64,000 bases of DNA from Nitrospira sp. (GTDB lineage: Bacteria; Nitrospirota; Nitrospiria; Nitrospirales; Nitrospiraceae), in assembly GCA_020846195.1 (NCBI GenBank), contig JADLEJ010000004.1, positions 186,001-250,000 on the forward strand. The letters are read 5' to 3'. The notes beneath the pieces were generated by a model. The model saw nothing but the letters and a program-made list of their open reading frames with translations, searched no databases and had not been told where the DNA came from. A program made the position numbers and the translations under genes. Positions 53,325-62,483 of the stretch are shown in pieces; position 1 is the first letter of the stretch; every line of letters begins with the position of its first letter.

Positions 53325-54218
53325 ATGCCCGAGCGCCCGCCAGATATTTCTCCGGACTCCGCACCCGTTCCATGGAAAGCCGGACTGCGACTCATCCGTT
53401 TTCACAACCAAACCGGCACCGCGCTCCTGTTGTTGCCGACTTGCTGGGCGCTGGTCCTCGCCGAGCGCGGCTATCCATCGCTGCGCCTGCTCGCAATTTT
53501 TGTCGCCGGCTCATTTCTGATGCGCAGCGCTGGGGTGGTGCTCAACGATCTCGCCGATCAATCGTTCGACCGCCGGGTCGCCAGAACGAAAACCCGGCCG
53601 CTGGCATCCGGAGAATTGACGAGGCGGCAAGCCTTCATCGTCCTTGCAATGCTTCTCGTCCCGGCAGCCGGTCTTTTGTGGCTGCTCAATCCATTGACAC
53701 GGTGGCTCTCGCCGATTGCACTAGCCTTGGCCGCACTCTACCCTTTTTCCAAACGCGTGCTGCATATTCCCCAGGCGATGCTTGGGCTGGCGTTCGGCTG
53801 GGGCACGATCATGGCGTGGACCGCCGCCAGAGGTACGCTCGATGAGACCGCCTGGACGGTCTTTGCCTCCGCGATCGTCTGGGCGGTCGCGTACGACACT
53901 ATTTATGCCATTCAAGATATGGAGGACGATCGCCGCATTGGCGTGAAATCCTCCGCGCTGTTTTTTGGCTCATCCATCTGGCTTGCGGTCGGGCTGATGC
54001 TGGGCGCGATGCTGATACTGCTACTTGCAGCAGGCCTGCAGACCGGAATCGGCTGGCCCTACTTTCTGATGCTGGGCGCTGTGAGTGTATTTTTTGCGGC
54101 ACAGGCCGGAACCCTGCGCGGGGCGGTGACCCCGGCGCAGGCATTCCGAATGTTTCAGGCTCATGTGTGGGTCGGACTGGCGATCTTGGTCGGGCTGATC
54201 GCCGGATTTGTCATCTGA
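53325..54218 (+). CDS. ubiA: UbiA-type prenyltransferase (4-hydroxybenzoate polyprenyltransferase)
   Basis: A 297-residue integral membrane enzyme attaching a polyprenyl chain to an aromatic acceptor. The two Asp-rich motifs are NDLADQSFD (first) and DTIYAIQDMEDDRRIG (second), binding the Mg-diphosphate of the prenyl donor. Eight or nine helices follow the usual pattern. Quinone synthesis would supply the respiratory cluster just downstream. The acceptor (4-hydroxybenzoate versus another aromatic) is inferred from the YAIQDMEDD form, which is typical of UbiA. Confidence 0.92.
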   Translation: MPERPPDISPDSAPVPWKAGLRLIRFHNQTGTALLLLPTCWALVLAERGYPSLRLLAIFVAGSFLMRSAGVVLNDLADQSFDRRVARTKTRPLASGELTRRQAFIVLAMLLVPAAGLLWLLNPLTRWLSPIALALAALYPFSKRVLHIPQAMLGLAFGWGTIMAWTAARGTLDETAWTVFASAIVWAVAYDTIYAIQDMEDDRRIGVKSSALFFGSSIWLAVGLMLGAMLILLLAAGLQTGIGWPYFLMLGAVSVFFAAQAGTLRGAVTPAQAFRMFQAHVWVGLAILVGLIAGFVI

Positions 54219-54226
54219 TCGTTCGA

Positions 54227-55246
54227 TCAGTTCGCGGGTTTCTCCGCCGCCGGCTCGTCCGCCTTCGATGCGCGCAAGGTGGTCAAATACATACTGACGG
54301 CCTTGGCATCGACATCGCTCAGCCCCAGCGCCGGCATTCTGGTCTCCGGCTTCATCGCCTGCGGGTTCTTCAGCCATCGGTAGACCCAGGTTGCGTTCAA
54401 ACGGAAACCGGCGCGATCCAATGCCGGACCGACCTTGCCGCCTTCACCGGCCAGACTATGGCAACCGTTGCAGCCGTACTTATTTTGATAGAGCCGCTTG
54501 CCCAGCTCTATCTGCTGCGTAGCTTGCTCAGGCGTCATCGTCATGTCAGGGCGGGCGATGTTGAGACCTTTGCCTGGACGCCCACTGAAATTATTCAGCA
54601 TGACTTGGGCGGCATCGAACGCCTTCTTCGCGGCCACCATCGCTGCCTGCTCTTTGGCATAGGACGCCTCATCGACTTCCACGTCCTTTTTTGTAGCTTC
54701 GCTTTTCGCCTCGGCTTCGTCGCTGGCTTTCTTCTCGGCCGCTTCGTAGGCTTGCTTGGACTGGTCGTAACTCTCTTGGGCTGTCTTGAGCCCTTCGGCC
54801 AGCTCTTTCTTGCGCTCTTCGACTTTAAAGTCCAGCTTCATGCCATGCAGCGTGCGCACATAGCCGACGATTGCCCAGACTTCATCTTCCGACAGCGTGT
54901 ACTTAAATGTGGGCATCGTCGGAACGGCAAAATCGTCGTCGCCGATTTTATCCCCGCCCGGGCTGGTGTCCTTCATGTCGCGAGAGATCGTATTGAAAAT
55001 ATCCTCGTCCTTGAAGGTGCTCATCTCGGATTTATTCGACAGATCTTTGGGCTTCGGATCCGGCATGGAGGACCAATTGAATCCCTCGTTCTGCCGGCCG
55101 CTCTCTCCGTGGCAATGCATGCAGTAGTGGGCGTACAGCTCCTGGCCCTTTTTCTGCTGCTCGTTCGCGCAACCGCCCGCAGTCATGGCCCAGATTCCAA
55201 TCAGGCCGGCGACCGCGCCTATGACTTGTAGCCTTGCCGCCTTCAT
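54227..55246 (-). CDS. Dihaem cytochrome c with coiled-coil insertion
   Basis: A 339-residue exported protein. The N-terminal signal ends in AGGCANEQQ, so it may be lipid-anchored at that Cys. The first haem motif is CMHCH (about residue 42) in a class I cytochrome domain. A highly charged, Lys/Glu/Ala-rich helical stretch of about 80 residues (KELAEGLKTAQESYDQSKQAYE and on) follows. The second haem motif is CNGCH (about 260), with GPALDRAGFR and a Met ligand in ETRMPALGLS. The start overlaps the preceding gene (ATGA). Confidence 0.88.
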   Translation of the reverse strand: MKAARLQVIGAVAGLIGIWAMTAGGCANEQQKKGQELYAHYCMHCHGESGRQNEGFNWSSMPDPKPKDLSNKSEMSTFKDEDIFNTISRDMKDTSPGGDKIGDDDFAVPTMPTFKYTLSEDEVWAIVGYVRTLHGMKLDFKVEERKKELAEGLKTAQESYDQSKQAYEAAEKKASDEAEAKSEATKKDVEVDEASYAKEQAAMVAAKKAFDAAQVMLNNFSGRPGKGLNIARPDMTMTPEQATQQIELGKRLYQNKYGCNGCHSLAGEGGKVGPALDRAGFRLNATWVYRWLKNPQAMKPETRMPALGLSDVDAKAVSMYLTTLRASKADEPAAEKPAN

Positions 55247-56082
55247 GCTGCCTGTCCTTTCTTCAATTTTCTGATCAGGACAAACTGGAACCCCAAGGCC
55301 AATGCCGTCGCAAAGGCCGCGTAGTAATAGCCCGAGTAATCCGGCGGCGCTTCCGCGCGGAAATACCACCAGGACGACACGGCCTTCTGCGAGCCCTTCT
55401 CGACCAGGTCGCCAGATCCGTCTTTCCGCCCATCCCAGACTGCGAAAGCGATGTTGATGAACCCGCCAGGAATGAGCTGGGTGTCTTCGTCGGCATGCTC
55501 GGTCGCCAAAGGCCTGGTAAATACCACTTTCCAGGTGCCGTTCGAAAAGGCCCCGGTGGCCTTGACGTCTTGATGCGTCTGGATTTTCAGGGTGCCGAAT
55601 CCCTGGGCATTCATATCGACGCCCTTTTTATCTTTGTTCTTCCAATACCAAATGTTAACTGGGCCGCCCTCTACCTGCATCATCGGCTGGCCGTGCGCGA
55701 AGTGGGCTTTTTTATCGCCGACCATAAACTCGATGGCGGCGGCGTCATCCGGGTCTTCCGTCGGATCGGCATACTCCACCAGCATGGCGACTTGCGTGCC
55801 ATCGTGCAACGCGCGCACGACAACGTCCTTGACGGTGGTTTCCAAGATGCGATTCGGCCAGTGAACCTGCGGAGACATCGGGAATTTGGCTGGCTTGGCC
55901 GTGCTCCAGATCGCCGCAGTAGGATCGTCAACGGGAAGCGTTCCCTTGACTAGCGGAGCGCTCACAGACACGCTCGCGCCTTCCTGAGCCAAGCCAGGAG
56001 CCGCTCCGGACAGAATAAGAGCCGTCACTGCGACCGCTCCAATTCCGTTCACCCATTGTCTAACCTGATTCGCCGGTTTCAT
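55243..56082 (-). CDS. Ethylbenzene dehydrogenase-like haem b protein with C-terminal anchor
   Basis: A 279-residue protein with a signal peptide (about 1-33) and an immunoglobulin-like fold of the ethylbenzene-dehydrogenase gamma / NxrC type: VRALHDGTQVAMLVEYADPTEDP, GGFINIAFAVWDGRKDGSGDLVEKGSQKAVSSWWYF. A C-terminal membrane helix (about 248-268) and a basic tail complete it. Homologues bind haem b with Met/Lys ligands. It may carry electrons between the cytochrome c proteins and the bc/bd-like core. A soluble NxrC would lack the anchor. Confidence 0.82.
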   Translation of the reverse strand: MKPANQVRQWVNGIGAVAVTALILSGAAPGLAQEGASVSVSAPLVKGTLPVDDPTAAIWSTAKPAKFPMSPQVHWPNRILETTVKDVVVRALHDGTQVAMLVEYADPTEDPDDAAAIEFMVGDKKAHFAHGQPMMQVEGGPVNIWYWKNKDKKGVDMNAQGFGTLKIQTHQDVKATGAFSNGTWKVVFTRPLATEHADEDTQLIPGGFINIAFAVWDGRKDGSGDLVEKGSQKAVSSWWYFRAEAPPDYSGYYYAAFATALALGFQFVLIRKLKKGQAA

Positions 56083-56134
56083 ACGGGCCTCGTATTCGAT
56101 TCACAGAAGGACAACGACCAACGGTCGCGTCGCA

Positions 56135-56851
56135 TTATTCCCACGTTCTCGGTGACTGGTGGGCGCCGTCGTACTCGCCCATGATGATCTTCCAGATCCA
56201 CTCATCCGGCAGCTCCACTTCCCACCTCGGCATGGCCGACTTCCAGGGCATGCCTTCGATCGGAAGGCCGACGCCGCCTTTCTTGATCCGCCAAAACAGA
56301 TAGCTCTCCTGAAGCATGGCAATGGTCGTCGGGTCTGAAAAATTCGCCGGCGGAGGATTGAACCCGCGCGCGGCCGGGCCTTTGCCGTCGAAATTTCCAC
56401 CGTGGCAAGGCGAGCAGAACGCCGCGTAGAAGCCCTTCCCCTGCATGATGTTCTCCGGCGTCTTGGAGACCGGATTGGACAAGCCCGTATATTCCCCAGG
56501 AGGCGCCGGGTGAATGGTGCGATTTTCGGCAGGCGGCGCGTCGCTCACCGCCGTGCTGCCGAATGTCTGCCATCCCACCAGCAACGGAAACAGGACAAGA
56601 AGCGCGTAGCGGGCCGTCGACAGCACGCCAAGATTCTCACCCGTCAGGAACCGTTGAATCGGCCCCCAAAAAGCGTCCTTGGATTCGCTGCTCATCGTGT
56701 AGAAAATCACGATGCCGGCCGTGACGAGCATGAGATAGAGGAAAATCAAGCTAGCCGGAAGCGGGGCTGATCCGGGAATATTGGGCACCACGAACTTCAG
56801 GAACAAATACATGGCAACCAGTAGAATTGCCGGTTTTGTTAACATTCCCAT
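56135..56851 (-). CDS. Membrane-anchored monohaem cytochrome c
   Basis: A 238-residue protein with three N-terminal membrane helices (about 7-24, 32-52, 70-90) and one haem site (CSPCH) in FYAAFCSPCHGGNFDGKGPAA. The likely distal ligand is Met in IEGMPWKSAMP. Start ATG 56851 has AGGAGG five bases ahead. It sits 10 bp from the next upstream gene and 52 bp before the haem b protein. Confidence 0.88.
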   Translation of the reverse strand: MGMLTKPAILLVAMYLFLKFVVPNIPGSAPLPASLIFLYLMLVTAGIVIFYTMSSESKDAFWGPIQRFLTGENLGVLSTARYALLVLFPLLVGWQTFGSTAVSDAPPAENRTIHPAPPGEYTGLSNPVSKTPENIMQGKGFYAAFCSPCHGGNFDGKGPAARGFNPPPANFSDPTTIAMLQESYLFWRIKKGGVGLPIEGMPWKSAMPRWEVELPDEWIWKIIMGEYDGAHQSPRTWE

Positions 56852-56861
56852 CGAAGCCTCC

Positions 56862-57485
56862 TCAGTGTGCCTGTGCGACGGCGACAGGCGCCGCTTCCGC
56901 AGCCTTGACCGGTGCAGACGGCGCCTTGCCAGGCATTTCGAGTTCAGACGGATTGACCGAAATCGGCTCTCCGCTCATCTGCTGCAAGAACGCGATGATC
57001 GACAGGATTTCGTTCTTGGACAACCCGATCGGGTCCTTGTTGATGTACGGCATGCGCGCGGGGTATTCCTTCGGGATGCCTTCGTGTCGGTAATCGAGAT
57101 AGATATACGCCTGCGGCTGCGTCAGGCTTTCGAAAATGAATTCCCGGCTCAGCTTCGCGCCGATGCCCTTCAAATCCGGGCAGCGGGCCGATTCGCTCGG
57201 GCCGATGGAATGACACAACGCGCACTGGCCCTTGCTGAAAAACACCTTCTGGCCGATGGCGGCCATGTCGGCCGGGGTCTTGATGCTGGCGATATCGATG
57301 CTCTCTTCGGCCGGCGGCAACGATGCCATCTGCGGAACAGCCAGCGCGACCAGCGAGAACAGGCCGAGGACGATGGCTACAAACCCGATCACTCGCAAGA
57401 ACTGCGATCGGATAAACAGCAAAATAAGGACGCCGCTCCCGATGACCGAGAGACCGATCAACTGTAATTTGACGACTTCACTCAT
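56862..57485 (-). CDS. Membrane-anchored monohaem cytochrome c
   Basis: A 207-residue protein with two N-terminal helices (about 7-24 and 29-51) and one haem motif CALCH in KGQCALCHSIGPSESARCPDL. A candidate Met ligand is in YPARMPYINKDPIGLS. A GAGGAG site precedes ATG 57485. It is downstream of the bd-like subunit and probably donates to, or accepts from, it. Confidence 0.88.
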   Translation of the reverse strand: MSEVVKLQLIGLSVIGSGVLILLFIRSQFLRVIGFVAIVLGLFSLVALAVPQMASLPPAEESIDIASIKTPADMAAIGQKVFFSKGQCALCHSIGPSESARCPDLKGIGAKLSREFIFESLTQPQAYIYLDYRHEGIPKEYPARMPYINKDPIGLSKNEILSIIAFLQQMSGEPISVNPSELEMPGKAPSAPVKAAEAAPVAVAQAH

Positions 57486-57512
57486 AGGACTCCTCTGAGC
57501 AAGACAATCCGG

Positions 57513-59369
57513 TTAGATCTGCTTGTCCAATGTTTGAGAGCCACCCGCCATAGCCGGCAATGCCCCATGGCCGTCGCCACTCTTTTCCTTGCCGCCGTGC
57601 GCAGGCTTCGCTTTATCGCCCATGGTTGCCACCCAGAAGATGAACGCCACGATCATGCAGAACATGAAGGTATTGGCTGCCATTAGCACTGCGGCATAGC
57701 CCAATGCGGGAGAGAAGGCATACTGCGAGGAATCGCGCATGACGCCGTACACATGCCAATGGACGCGCGATGATGACCGGGCGTAACCCATCAAGGTCAT
57801 CAGCAGAATGACCATCACGGCGTTCAGGACAAGCGCGTAGCCGGCTCGCGGCGGCATGCGGCCCCAGACCATTTCCGTGGTGGTCTTGGCACTCTTGAGA
57901 ATAGCCGAAGTCAAGAGCGTGAAGGTCACCAACACGAAGAGCACGATGCCGACCTGCGAGGTCGAGAAGTAGTTGATGCGGATGATCGCCGGCACGAAAT
58001 ACCCGTAGACGCCGAGCGCAATAACGGCGAGGCCGGCGATGACGAGCAGCGCATTCATGATGGCTTTCGCGACACGCGCCCATCCGACTGTGGCCTGCTT
58101 ACCGGCCTGCCAATACATGAGAAAGCTCATGAACGTGACAAGCACCATCAGATTCGACACCGTCATCTTCGCCGACATGACGCCGAAGACACCCAGCAGC
58201 GGATGGTGCGTACCGCCCATCTTTTGAGCTTCTGCGAGGCTGGCGACCAGGGAGTGCGGGGTCATCCAAACGCCGAGGCACAGCAGGAGAATCACCAACA
58301 TCGTCAAAATCGGCTTCTTATACTGCGCTTCCGATCCTGGGATACGGTGTGCAATCCCCATCCAGAAATAATAGTTCGAACCAAGGAACAGCACGCCGAT
58401 GAGCATGGCCTGCAGAATAAACAACCAGGACAGGAATCCTCCCATCAGAGTAATGCCCATCTGCTGGTTGTATTGATAGATCTCGCGCATCAGCCAGTAC
58501 CCGGCGAAGGGCAGCGGCAGCAGACCGAACACACCGATGAAGTTTCCGACGTAGCCCATCCAGTCGTAGTGCTCGCGCTCTTCAGGAGTCCGAGCGGAGA
58601 GGTAGCGAATGCCGGCATAGGCACCGCAGATATAGCCGCCCAGCACCACGTTGGCGATCAAGCGATGGATATTGACCGGCCACCAGGTCGGATTCCAAGT
58701 CGCCGCCCAGGCTCGGGCGAGATCGGAGCCCTCCGCGATGACCACCGGACTTGCCTGGAAGGTAGCCCAGGAGTTCGGGATAATCATGATGAAAAACGCG
58801 AAGAAGTTGAGCATGAACCCAAGGAACAGGTGGAACACTTTCGAGCCGCCCTCGGACATCGCGTCCCACCCATACCAGTACATATAGAGGGTCGCGGTTT
58901 CGAGCAGGAAGAGCGCGCAATACACCATGAACGATGGGAAGAAAATATCGCTCAAGTACGCCATCAGCTTGGGATAGGCGCCGATAAGAATGAACAATAG
59001 AATGCCGCCGAACAGGGCGGTCGTCGAATAGGCGGAGCTCAGCAGCTTCGTGAACTCTTTCGCCAGCTTGTCGTACCGTTTTTCACCGGTCTTCCAGCCG
59101 ACGACTTCGCAGAGCCAGGCGAAAATCGGCACACCCAGCACGAAACCGGCGAGCAACAGGTGCAACTGCGCAATCACCCACACCAGGTTTCGACTTCCGA
59201 CCACCGGGACATCCCGATAGGCAACCGCTGAAGTAAAGCCGGTGTCCGCCGCCAGTCCGACCGCCGGGGCGACCAGCGCGCCCAGAGTCGCCACGAAGGC
59301 CGCCACCGCAGCAGGCGATTCGGCAAGAAACCGAACAAGCCGTTGAATTATTCCAGGCCGTTGCATCAT
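57513..59369 (-). CDS. Cytochrome bd-like oxidase subunit I homologue
   Basis: A 618-residue integral membrane protein with about 14 helices, related to cytochrome bd ubiquinol oxidase subunit I (NLVWVIAQLHLLLAGFVLGVPIF, FGGILLFILIGAYP, PWW..N-type NPTWWPVNIHRLIANVVLGG, FGLLPLPFAGYWLMREIYQYN). It is longer than standard CydA (about 450-520), mainly through extra C-terminal helices. No CydB partner is seen. Such bd-like proteins have been proposed as unusual terminal oxidases in Nitrospira. ATG 59369 follows GGAGAGG. Confidence 0.85.
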   Translation of the reverse strand: MMQRPGIIQRLVRFLAESPAAVAAFVATLGALVAPAVGLAADTGFTSAVAYRDVPVVGSRNLVWVIAQLHLLLAGFVLGVPIFAWLCEVVGWKTGEKRYDKLAKEFTKLLSSAYSTTALFGGILLFILIGAYPKLMAYLSDIFFPSFMVYCALFLLETATLYMYWYGWDAMSEGGSKVFHLFLGFMLNFFAFFIMIIPNSWATFQASPVVIAEGSDLARAWAATWNPTWWPVNIHRLIANVVLGGYICGAYAGIRYLSARTPEEREHYDWMGYVGNFIGVFGLLPLPFAGYWLMREIYQYNQQMGITLMGGFLSWLFILQAMLIGVLFLGSNYYFWMGIAHRIPGSEAQYKKPILTMLVILLLCLGVWMTPHSLVASLAEAQKMGGTHHPLLGVFGVMSAKMTVSNLMVLVTFMSFLMYWQAGKQATVGWARVAKAIMNALLVIAGLAVIALGVYGYFVPAIIRINYFSTSQVGIVLFVLVTFTLLTSAILKSAKTTTEMVWGRMPPRAGYALVLNAVMVILLMTLMGYARSSSRVHWHVYGVMRDSSQYAFSPALGYAAVLMAANTFMFCMIVAFIFWVATMGDKAKPAHGGKEKSGDGHGALPAMAGGSQTLDKQI

Positions 59370-59395
59370 GGATATCACCTCTCCGTCGCCCAGTC

Positions 59396-60391
59396 TTAGG
59401 GTGTTGCTGGAGCCTTCGCCGGCGCCTTGGCATCGGCAGGCTTGGCCTTGCCGGCCTTCCCCTTGTCTTTTTCTTTTGCCGCTTCTTCCTCAGCCTTCTG
59501 CTTTTCTATCGCCTCTACCTGCGCTGTGAGCTGAGCTACGTGCTTTTCAGCTTTGTTCAGCGTATCGACGGGCTTGTAGAGTGGCGCGGCTTTCACCTCT
59601 GGCGGTTTGCAGCACTCGTGCGGATGCGGCGTGCTGACCGGCAGCCCGGACCAAAACAGCATCGAAAGAACCAAGCCTACCAGCGTGGTGGCGGTCAGCA
59701 TCAAGCCTTGGTCGGCCGGCACACGCATCAAGTCCCATCTCGTCACCACACTTTGGTAATCGCCGGCCACCGGTGCGGCGCCTTGCGCGGCGCGCCGAAT
59801 CACACGCCCGACCAGAGACACGCCCAGGAGCATCATGACGATCAGCACGGCGGAAGATGCGCCGCCCCAGAGCGTCAACTCGATGCCGATTTTCTCCGCG
59901 ACCGGAACAGCCTTGAGCAGATCCGTTTCAAAAAGACTGTGAGAGAATTCGATGGACGTCTGCGTGGCAAAACTCACCACCACCCACAAGATCGGCATGA
60001 AGAGGGCGCCGGCAATCGCATTCTTTATCCAGACCGACAGCCCCAGGCCATCCGGCGGTTCGAGCCGAAGCTTTTCAAGAAACAGCGTCCTGACCACAAC
60101 TCCGGTCGCCCAAATATCGATGGGAATGCAGATCAGAAATAGCAGCGCGATCCCGGCCCCTTCGCCCAGATGCGGCTCCGCGACCATGCTCAGAATCGGC
60201 ATGGCAAACACGGTCACCGGGCTGGCGAGATACATGAGAAACGCCAGGCCGATACGGGTCTCAAAATGAATGAGGCCTAGCGCCATGAACAGAAGACACA
60301 AGCCAATCTTGATTGGAAAGCCGGTCCAACAGATGGACCACAGCGCGTTCAATCCAAGCTTGACGGGAGACGGCAATTCTCGCTCGGTCAT
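59396..60391 (-). CDS. Multi-helix membrane protein with Lys/Ala-rich tail
   Basis: A 331-residue protein with about seven membrane helices. HPHECCKPPEVK, a Cys/His-rich short stretch, comes after the last helix, then a coiled-coil/Lys-Ala-Pro tail (EKHVAQLTAQVEAIEKQKAEEE, then KADAKAP-type repeats). I recognise no family. By position between cytochrome b and the bd-like gene it is probably a subunit of the complex. The Cys pair could bind a metal, but this is conjecture. ATG 60391 follows AGGTG. Confidence 0.72.
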   Translation of the reverse strand: MTERELPSPVKLGLNALWSICWTGFPIKIGLCLLFMALGLIHFETRIGLAFLMYLASPVTVFAMPILSMVAEPHLGEGAGIALLFLICIPIDIWATGVVVRTLFLEKLRLEPPDGLGLSVWIKNAIAGALFMPILWVVVSFATQTSIEFSHSLFETDLLKAVPVAEKIGIELTLWGGASSAVLIVMMLLGVSLVGRVIRRAAQGAAPVAGDYQSVVTRWDLMRVPADQGLMLTATTLVGLVLSMLFWSGLPVSTPHPHECCKPPEVKAAPLYKPVDTLNKAEKHVAQLTAQVEAIEKQKAEEEAAKEKDKGKAGKAKPADAKAPAKAPATP

Positions 60392-60429
60392 AGTTTCACC
60401 TGGAGCGCGGTTCACGTCGCCTCGCTCAA

Positions 60430-61542
60430 CTAGTCCAAAAATTCCCGGTTGATAATGGCAGCCACGGTAAACAGCAAGATCATCGCCATGACGACGATCC
60501 AACCGATCAATGCGATGGGGCGCTTGAAAATATTGCGCTCCGGGTCTTTGTCGATAAACGGAAGCGCCGCCATGAGCGCCATGAATGCGCCCGGCAAGGC
60601 GATGGCGCCGAGGAACTGTCCGAATTCACCGCCAAACATCTTGAGCCGCAGCAATTGGAACAGGAAGAGGAAGTACCACTCCGGCTCGGGGTGATAGTCG
60701 CCAGGATCCGGAGTCGCCTCTTCAAGCAGAACCACAGGCTCCCAGAACGCCAGCGCGCAGATCGTGAAAAACACCGCGATCATCCCGACGATATCCTTCC
60801 AGATCTGTCGCGGGAAGAAGTAATCGGTCTTCGCCTTGATCTCTTCAGGTGTGCCACGGAACGGCCCGGCTGGGCCAGCGGCTCTGAATAGGAAGATGTG
60901 CAAGCCGGCCAGGCCCATCAACGCGGCTGGCAGAACCATCACATGGATCACAAAGAACCGGCTAAGCGTCATCTGGCCTGGAATGGCTCCCCCCTTGAGG
61001 AAGCGCGCCATGAAGTCTCCAAGCAAGGGCGTCTTGTCCATGATCTCAACGCCGACCGTGGTCGCCCAATAGGCGCGCTGGTCCCACGGAAGCAAATAGC
61101 CAGTAAACCCAAATCCCATCACGATTCCGAAAAGCGCCAGACCGACCAGCCAGATCAATTCGCGCGGGCTTTTATAGGCGCCCCAGAGAAAGACCTGCGA
61201 CATGTGCGCGAACACACAGACCACCATCGCGGTGGAGCCCCAGAAATGGTAGCTGAGAAGGAACCACCCGTAGTCGACTTCATGAATGATGTATTGCGTG
61301 CTGGCAAACGCATGGTCGGCGGTCGGCACGTAGTAGAACATCAGCAAAATGCCGGTGATGGCCTGCATGATGAAGATGAACAACAGAATGGAGCCGAAGA
61401 CATAGGCCCAGCGCGAGCCTCCCGGCACCGGTTCATTGAGCATCTTTGCTTGAAGCGTCTTAAGGCCGACCCGCTCATCGACAAAGGCAATGACCTTTTC
61501 GAGTGCGGTAAGCCCGGCGGGAGAGGACGGTGTCTGTTGCAT
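60430..61542 (-). CDS. Cytochrome b of a bc1/b6f-type complex
   Basis: A 370-residue protein spanning the membrane 8 times. Two His pairs bind the haems: SYHFWGSTAMVVCVFAH and IHVMVLPAALMGLAGLH, the latter with 14 residues between. The second domain contains the quinol-oxidation motif PEWYF (EPEWYFLFLF). The first segment KTLQAKMLNEPVPGGSRWAYVFGS matches the N-terminal part of b6-type proteins. It lies 5 bp after the Rieske gene, in the normal order. Confidence 0.93.
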   Translation of the reverse strand: MQQTPSSPAGLTALEKVIAFVDERVGLKTLQAKMLNEPVPGGSRWAYVFGSILLFIFIMQAITGILLMFYYVPTADHAFASTQYIIHEVDYGWFLLSYHFWGSTAMVVCVFAHMSQVFLWGAYKSPRELIWLVGLALFGIVMGFGFTGYLLPWDQRAYWATTVGVEIMDKTPLLGDFMARFLKGGAIPGQMTLSRFFVIHVMVLPAALMGLAGLHIFLFRAAGPAGPFRGTPEEIKAKTDYFFPRQIWKDIVGMIAVFFTICALAFWEPVVLLEEATPDPGDYHPEPEWYFLFLFQLLRLKMFGGEFGQFLGAIALPGAFMALMAALPFIDKDPERNIFKRPIALIGWIVVMAMILLFTVAAIINREFLD

Positions 61543-61547
61543 AATGA

Positions 61548-62483
61548 TCAGATGATCCGGATTTGAGATTTAGTACCGGCCTTGAATTCCATATCGATAA
61601 TCTCGACCTCGCCCGTCGCGGACACCTTAATGGGAAGCGCGTCGAGCGCGCGAGGCGCTGGTCCGTCGAGCACTTTTCCAGACGCGTCGTAGATACTCAA
61701 ATGACAAGGACAGAGGAACACTTGCCCCAAGACTTTATGCTGGCGCCACTTGTAACCGCAGCCCAAGTGAGGACACTTCCCAGAAAAGGCCACGTATGGG
61801 AAATCCTTCTTATTCGTCCAAACAGTCTTGCCCAAGGCGTCCTTAAACTCCATGTCCTTGCCCTGATAGACCTTGTCCATGACGGCCGGCGTAACCTTCA
61901 ATACCCAGACGTTTTTTTCGATTTCCGATTCAGGCATGTAGGCTTCTTTGACCTTGCGCTTGTATTTGAACTGGAAGCCGATGTCGTCCTGCTTGATCTT
62001 GCTGACATTACCGATCTTGAGCCAGCCGTTGTCGAACGGCGAATACATCGGCTTCATGAGATAGCGGAGAACCGGAAACGCGATCGGAAGGCCGATCAGG
62101 AATCCGATGACATGCGTAAAATTCATGAAGAACGTACGGCGCTTGACGCTCTTCTCAAGCTCTGGAAATGGAACCAGCACTTCGCCAGGCGTCACATGCA
62201 CGCGGTCTTCAAGATGCGCAATCTCGACTTCATGCGTCGTCACATAGTCGTCGCGCTTGAACGGCGGCAATTCGAGAATATCGCCGGCGGCGGCACGCAA
62301 TTCGACGAGACCGTCGGTGACAGACTGGACGAATGCCATAGAGACCTGGCGCTCGCCGCTGCCATTCATCGACACGACGATATGGCTGATCTCGTGCGAG
62401 AGCGGATCGACGATGACCTTCGAGACTTCTCCGATTTCGCGGTCCGTTGCGCGGACTTTTGATGTAAGTTTCGGCTGCATCAT
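61548..62483 (-). CDS. Rieske iron-sulfur protein fused to a PRC-barrel-like domain
   Basis: A 311-residue protein. N-terminally, SKVRATDREIGEVSKVIVDPLSHEISHIVV is PRC-barrel-like (residues about 8-105). One membrane helix (about 118-140) and a C-terminal Rieske domain follow, with both cluster motifs, CPHLGC and CPCHLS. The Rieske protein carries electrons from quinol to a cytochrome. A fused PRC barrel is uncommon. The start TAATG overlaps the stop of the upstream cytochrome c gene. Confidence 0.9.
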   Translation of the reverse strand: MMQPKLTSKVRATDREIGEVSKVIVDPLSHEISHIVVSMNGSGERQVSMAFVQSVTDGLVELRAAAGDILELPPFKRDDYVTTHEVEIAHLEDRVHVTPGEVLVPFPELEKSVKRRTFFMNFTHVIGFLIGLPIAFPVLRYLMKPMYSPFDNGWLKIGNVSKIKQDDIGFQFKYKRKVKEAYMPESEIEKNVWVLKVTPAVMDKVYQGKDMEFKDALGKTVWTNKKDFPYVAFSGKCPHLGCGYKWRQHKVLGQVFLCPCHLSIYDASGKVLDGPAPRALDALPIKVSATGEVEIIDMEFKAGTKSQIRII

